From: Alphaproteobacteria bacterium
Lineage (GTDB): Bacteria > Pseudomonadota > Alphaproteobacteria > Rhodobacterales > Rhodobacteraceae
Assembly (NCBI GenBank): GCA_013151535.1
Contig: JAADIC010000289.1
Coordinates: 1-7,408, forward strand
Length of the DNA stretch: 7,408 bases
Direction of reading: 5' to 3'
The position numbers and the translations under genes were made by a program. Below, piece by piece: positions 5,919-7,408 of this stretch (positions are counted from its first letter, which is position 1; each line of letters begins with the position of its first letter). The notes beneath the pieces were generated by a model, which saw only the letters and a list, made by a program, of their open reading frames with translations, was not told the DNA's origin and made no database searches.

Positions 5919-6899
5919 GTGGTCATCAGAACATTCACGATTTATGAAGTCCCGAATTCCTATGTGAGCTTTGGTGGCAACCCCACGATATCAGGCATGT
6001 TCACAATGTCTGTGTCTGATGATGATGGATTTTTGGATGCAACCGCCGGTGCGGATAGCGGAACCGCACAGGGCATCACTGTGGATGGTGGCGCGATTGA
6101 CAGCTTCAGGTTTTACTATGATGACAACATTTCGATCGGCGGCAATACCGAGACGATCAAGACGTTTCAGTTAACCATCAACGGCACCACCCGGTCTTTC
6201 GTGATGAATGACGACGCCAGCACCATTCCCGGTGCGGGGGTGGGCGTCGGGCTTTCGCTGAACTCTTATGGAAATTACACGGCGCTGGATTATACCAGCC
6301 TGCCTTGTTTTGTGCGTGGTACGCGGATCAATACACCGCAAGGTGACAGGCCGATCGAAGGATTGAAAGTGGGGGATCTGGTCAACACGCTCGATCACGG
6401 GGCGCAACCCATCCGCTGGATTGGCAGCTCGGCCCTGACGTTGCGCGAACTGCTGGCCCGGCCCCATATGCGCCCGATTTTGATCGGGGCGGATAGTTTT
6501 GGCGCGGGGCTTCCAGCGCGCGATTTGCGGGTATCGCCGCAGCATCGCTGTTTGCTGCGCGGTTGGCAGGTAGAGCTTCAATTCGGCACGGACCAGATGC
6601 TGGCCCCGGCCAAATCGCTGGTTGGGCGTGCGGGCGTGATCGAGGATAAGGGTTCTGAGGGCGTTGAATACTTTCACATCATGTTCGACAGTCACCAGAT
6701 TATATTCAGCGAAGGGCTGCCAACCGAAAGTTTTCTGGTTGGCGACACTATTCGTGACGGCATGGATCAGGCGCAGCTTGACGAAATTCTGGAGCTTTTC
6801 CCGGAACTGGCCACCGGGCAGGATGCCAAGGTCAGCACCCCCGCACGGCCAGTATTGCGCAGCTTTGAAGTTGCAGCGATTGACGAACTTGTCGCCTGA
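5919..6899 (+). CDS. Hint (hedgehog/intein-fold) domain protein with unassigned N-terminal domain
   Basis: A 326-residue protein of unknown role. Residues 130 to about 275 form a Hint domain of the Hint_2 type widespread in Rhodobacteraceae: it opens with PCFVRGTRINTPQGDRPIEG (129-148), C130 being the expected nucleophile, continues with VGDLVNTLDHGAQPIRWIG (151-169), has the block-B-like SPQHRCLL (H209), and ends with YFHIMFDSHQIIFSEG and TESF (251-272). Such domains can self-cleave before the first cysteine; no splicing-type HN plus C/S/T end is visible, so intein-like ligation is unlikely. Residues 1-128 are rich in Asp, Gly, Ser and Thr (FTMSVSDDDGFLDATAG; FRFYYDDN), suggest a beta-sandwich or surface domain, and match no family I can name. 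The last 50 residues are acidic and helical. There is no classical signal peptide or membrane segment, so export, if any, would be by another route. Start GTG 5919 follows AGGAGG. No secretion genes are nearby. Confidence 0.88.
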   Translation: MVIRTFTIYEVPNSYVSFGGNPTISGMFTMSVSDDDGFLDATAGADSGTAQGITVDGGAIDSFRFYYDDNISIGGNTETIKTFQLTINGTTRSFVMNDDASTIPGAGVGVGLSLNSYGNYTALDYTSLPCFVRGTRINTPQGDRPIEGLKVGDLVNTLDHGAQPIRWIGSSALTLRELLARPHMRPILIGADSFGAGLPARDLRVSPQHRCLLRGWQVELQFGTDQMLAPAKSLVGRAGVIEDKGSEGVEYFHIMFDSHQIIFSEGLPTESFLVGDTIRDGMDQAQLDEILELFPELATGQDAKVSTPARPVLRSFEVAAIDELVA

Positions 6900-6905
6900 T
6901 AATGC

Positions 6906-7408
6906 TTAAAGCGTAAAGCGCGACAGGTTTTCATAGTGAGGTTGGGCCTGCTCAAAAACCGGCCTCAACGCATCGGGCACGCCCGGCACCGCATCTTCGG
7001 CCCCGGCGAAACCGGTTGATTGCCGGACCGCCCCATACCAGTGGCTTGCCCATGCGCCATCGTTTTTGTGGCCACCCTCGGGCCAGTTCAACATGGCATC
7101 CTGAAATGGCAGGCCAATAGCATCGCACAACTTGCGCAGGGCGGTTTCGGGATCGGCGCGGATGATGTGGCTGTCCAGAACCGGCGGCGTTGTGCCGGTA
7201 TGTTGGCAAACCTGATCGAACAGTTCGGCCTGCTGGCGAAAACCGATATCGTCAAGCGTCGGGTTCTGGCGCTTGGCGGCATAGCTGGCGATAACCCGCG
7301 CCGGGTCGCGGATCAGGAATACGTTCACACAGTCATTGATCCAGCTTCGATCAAGACCTTCGATCATGTGCTGGGTCATGTGCTTTTGGTAAAACACCTT
7401 GGCCCCGT
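6906..7408 (-). CDS. Sulfotransferase-family (P-loop) protein, partial (N-terminus beyond right edge)
   Basis: The visible 166 codons are the C-terminal part of a P-loop sulfotransferase-like protein. The frame is open to the right edge (reading GAKVFYQKHM at the border), so the internal GTG at 7397 is not taken as the start. NVFLIRDPARVIASY (arginine codon at 7308-7310) corresponds to the RDPxxVxxSY motif that binds the 3'-phosphate of PAPS in sulfotransferases. The N-terminal P-loop that would bind the 5'-phosphosulfate is outside the window. It resembles a family common in Rhodobacteraceae whose acceptor substrate is not established; a non-sulfotransfer role is possible. It ends with TAA at 6906-6908, only 6 bp from the stop of the opposing Hint gene, with no room for separate terminators. 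Confidence 0.75.
   Translation of the reverse strand, partial: GAKVFYQKHMTQHMIEGLDRSWINDCVNVFLIRDPARVIASYAAKRQNPTLDDIGFRQQAELFDQVCQHTGTTPPVLDSHIIRADPETALRKLCDAIGLPFQDAMLNWPEGGHKNDGAWASHWYGAVRQSTGFAGAEDAVPGVPDALRPVFEQAQPHYENLSRFTL

Noticed and set aside
6171..6695. A 174-codon minus-strand open frame inside the Hint gene
   Set aside because: Antisense to the conserved Hint motifs, with no ribosome site or domain signature.

Overview
The window reads as an ordinary, densely packed chromosomal segment of a moderately GC-rich alphaproteobacterium, most likely a Rhodobacteraceae (Roseobacter-type) species. The lineage is inferred from the ArgG, Hsp33 and short-form IlvA sequences and from a Hint-domain protein of the PCFxRGT type common in that family. 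There are eight genes, two of them cut by the window edges. I see no RNA gene, insertion sequence, CRISPR array or phage gene.

Layout. (1) 1-856, minus: the redox chaperone Hsp33 (hslO), C-terminus lost at the left edge. (2) 953-1408, plus: a Nudix hydrolase, divergent from hslO. (3) 1379-2635, minus: a fused response-regulator receiver and SpoIIE/PP2C-type phosphatase, overlapping the Nudix 3' end by 30 bp. (4) 2802-3131, plus: a small stand-alone Hpt (histidine phosphotransfer) protein, divergent from the phosphatase gene. (5) 3111-4358, minus: threonine ammonia-lyase (ilvA), overlapping the Hpt 3' end by 21 bp. (6) 4512-5732, plus: argininosuccinate synthase (argG), GTG start, divergent from ilvA. 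(7) 5919-6899, plus: a Hint (hedgehog/intein-fold) protein with an unassigned N-terminal domain, GTG start behind a strong Shine-Dalgarno. (8) 6906-7408, minus: a sulfotransferase-like protein, N-terminus lost at the right edge, separated from gene 7 by 6 bp. Neighbours alternate in direction at almost every junction, so nearly every gene must be its own transcription unit, apart from argG and the Hint gene, which are separated by 186 bp with a possible terminator.

How the genes relate. hslO, ilvA and argG are housekeeping genes with no joint pathway. The one pair that looks like a functional unit is the divergent receiver-phosphatase and Hpt: a phosphoryl carrier and a receiver-controlled PP2C phosphatase, with no kinase, anti-sigma factor or antagonist in the window. 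This resembles the output arm of a partner-switching system such as the RbaY component described in Rhodobacter capsulatus. Their shared intergenic region carries a near-consensus CtrA-type box (GTAA-N7-TTAA) placed over the -35 position of a plausible Hpt promoter, and a 7-bp hairpin in the phosphatase leader. A weaker CtrA-like box lies upstream of the Hint gene. These regulatory readings are inference from pattern only.

The less understood pieces are the Hint protein and the receiver-phosphatase/Hpt module. Nothing in the window demonstrates a wholly new system.
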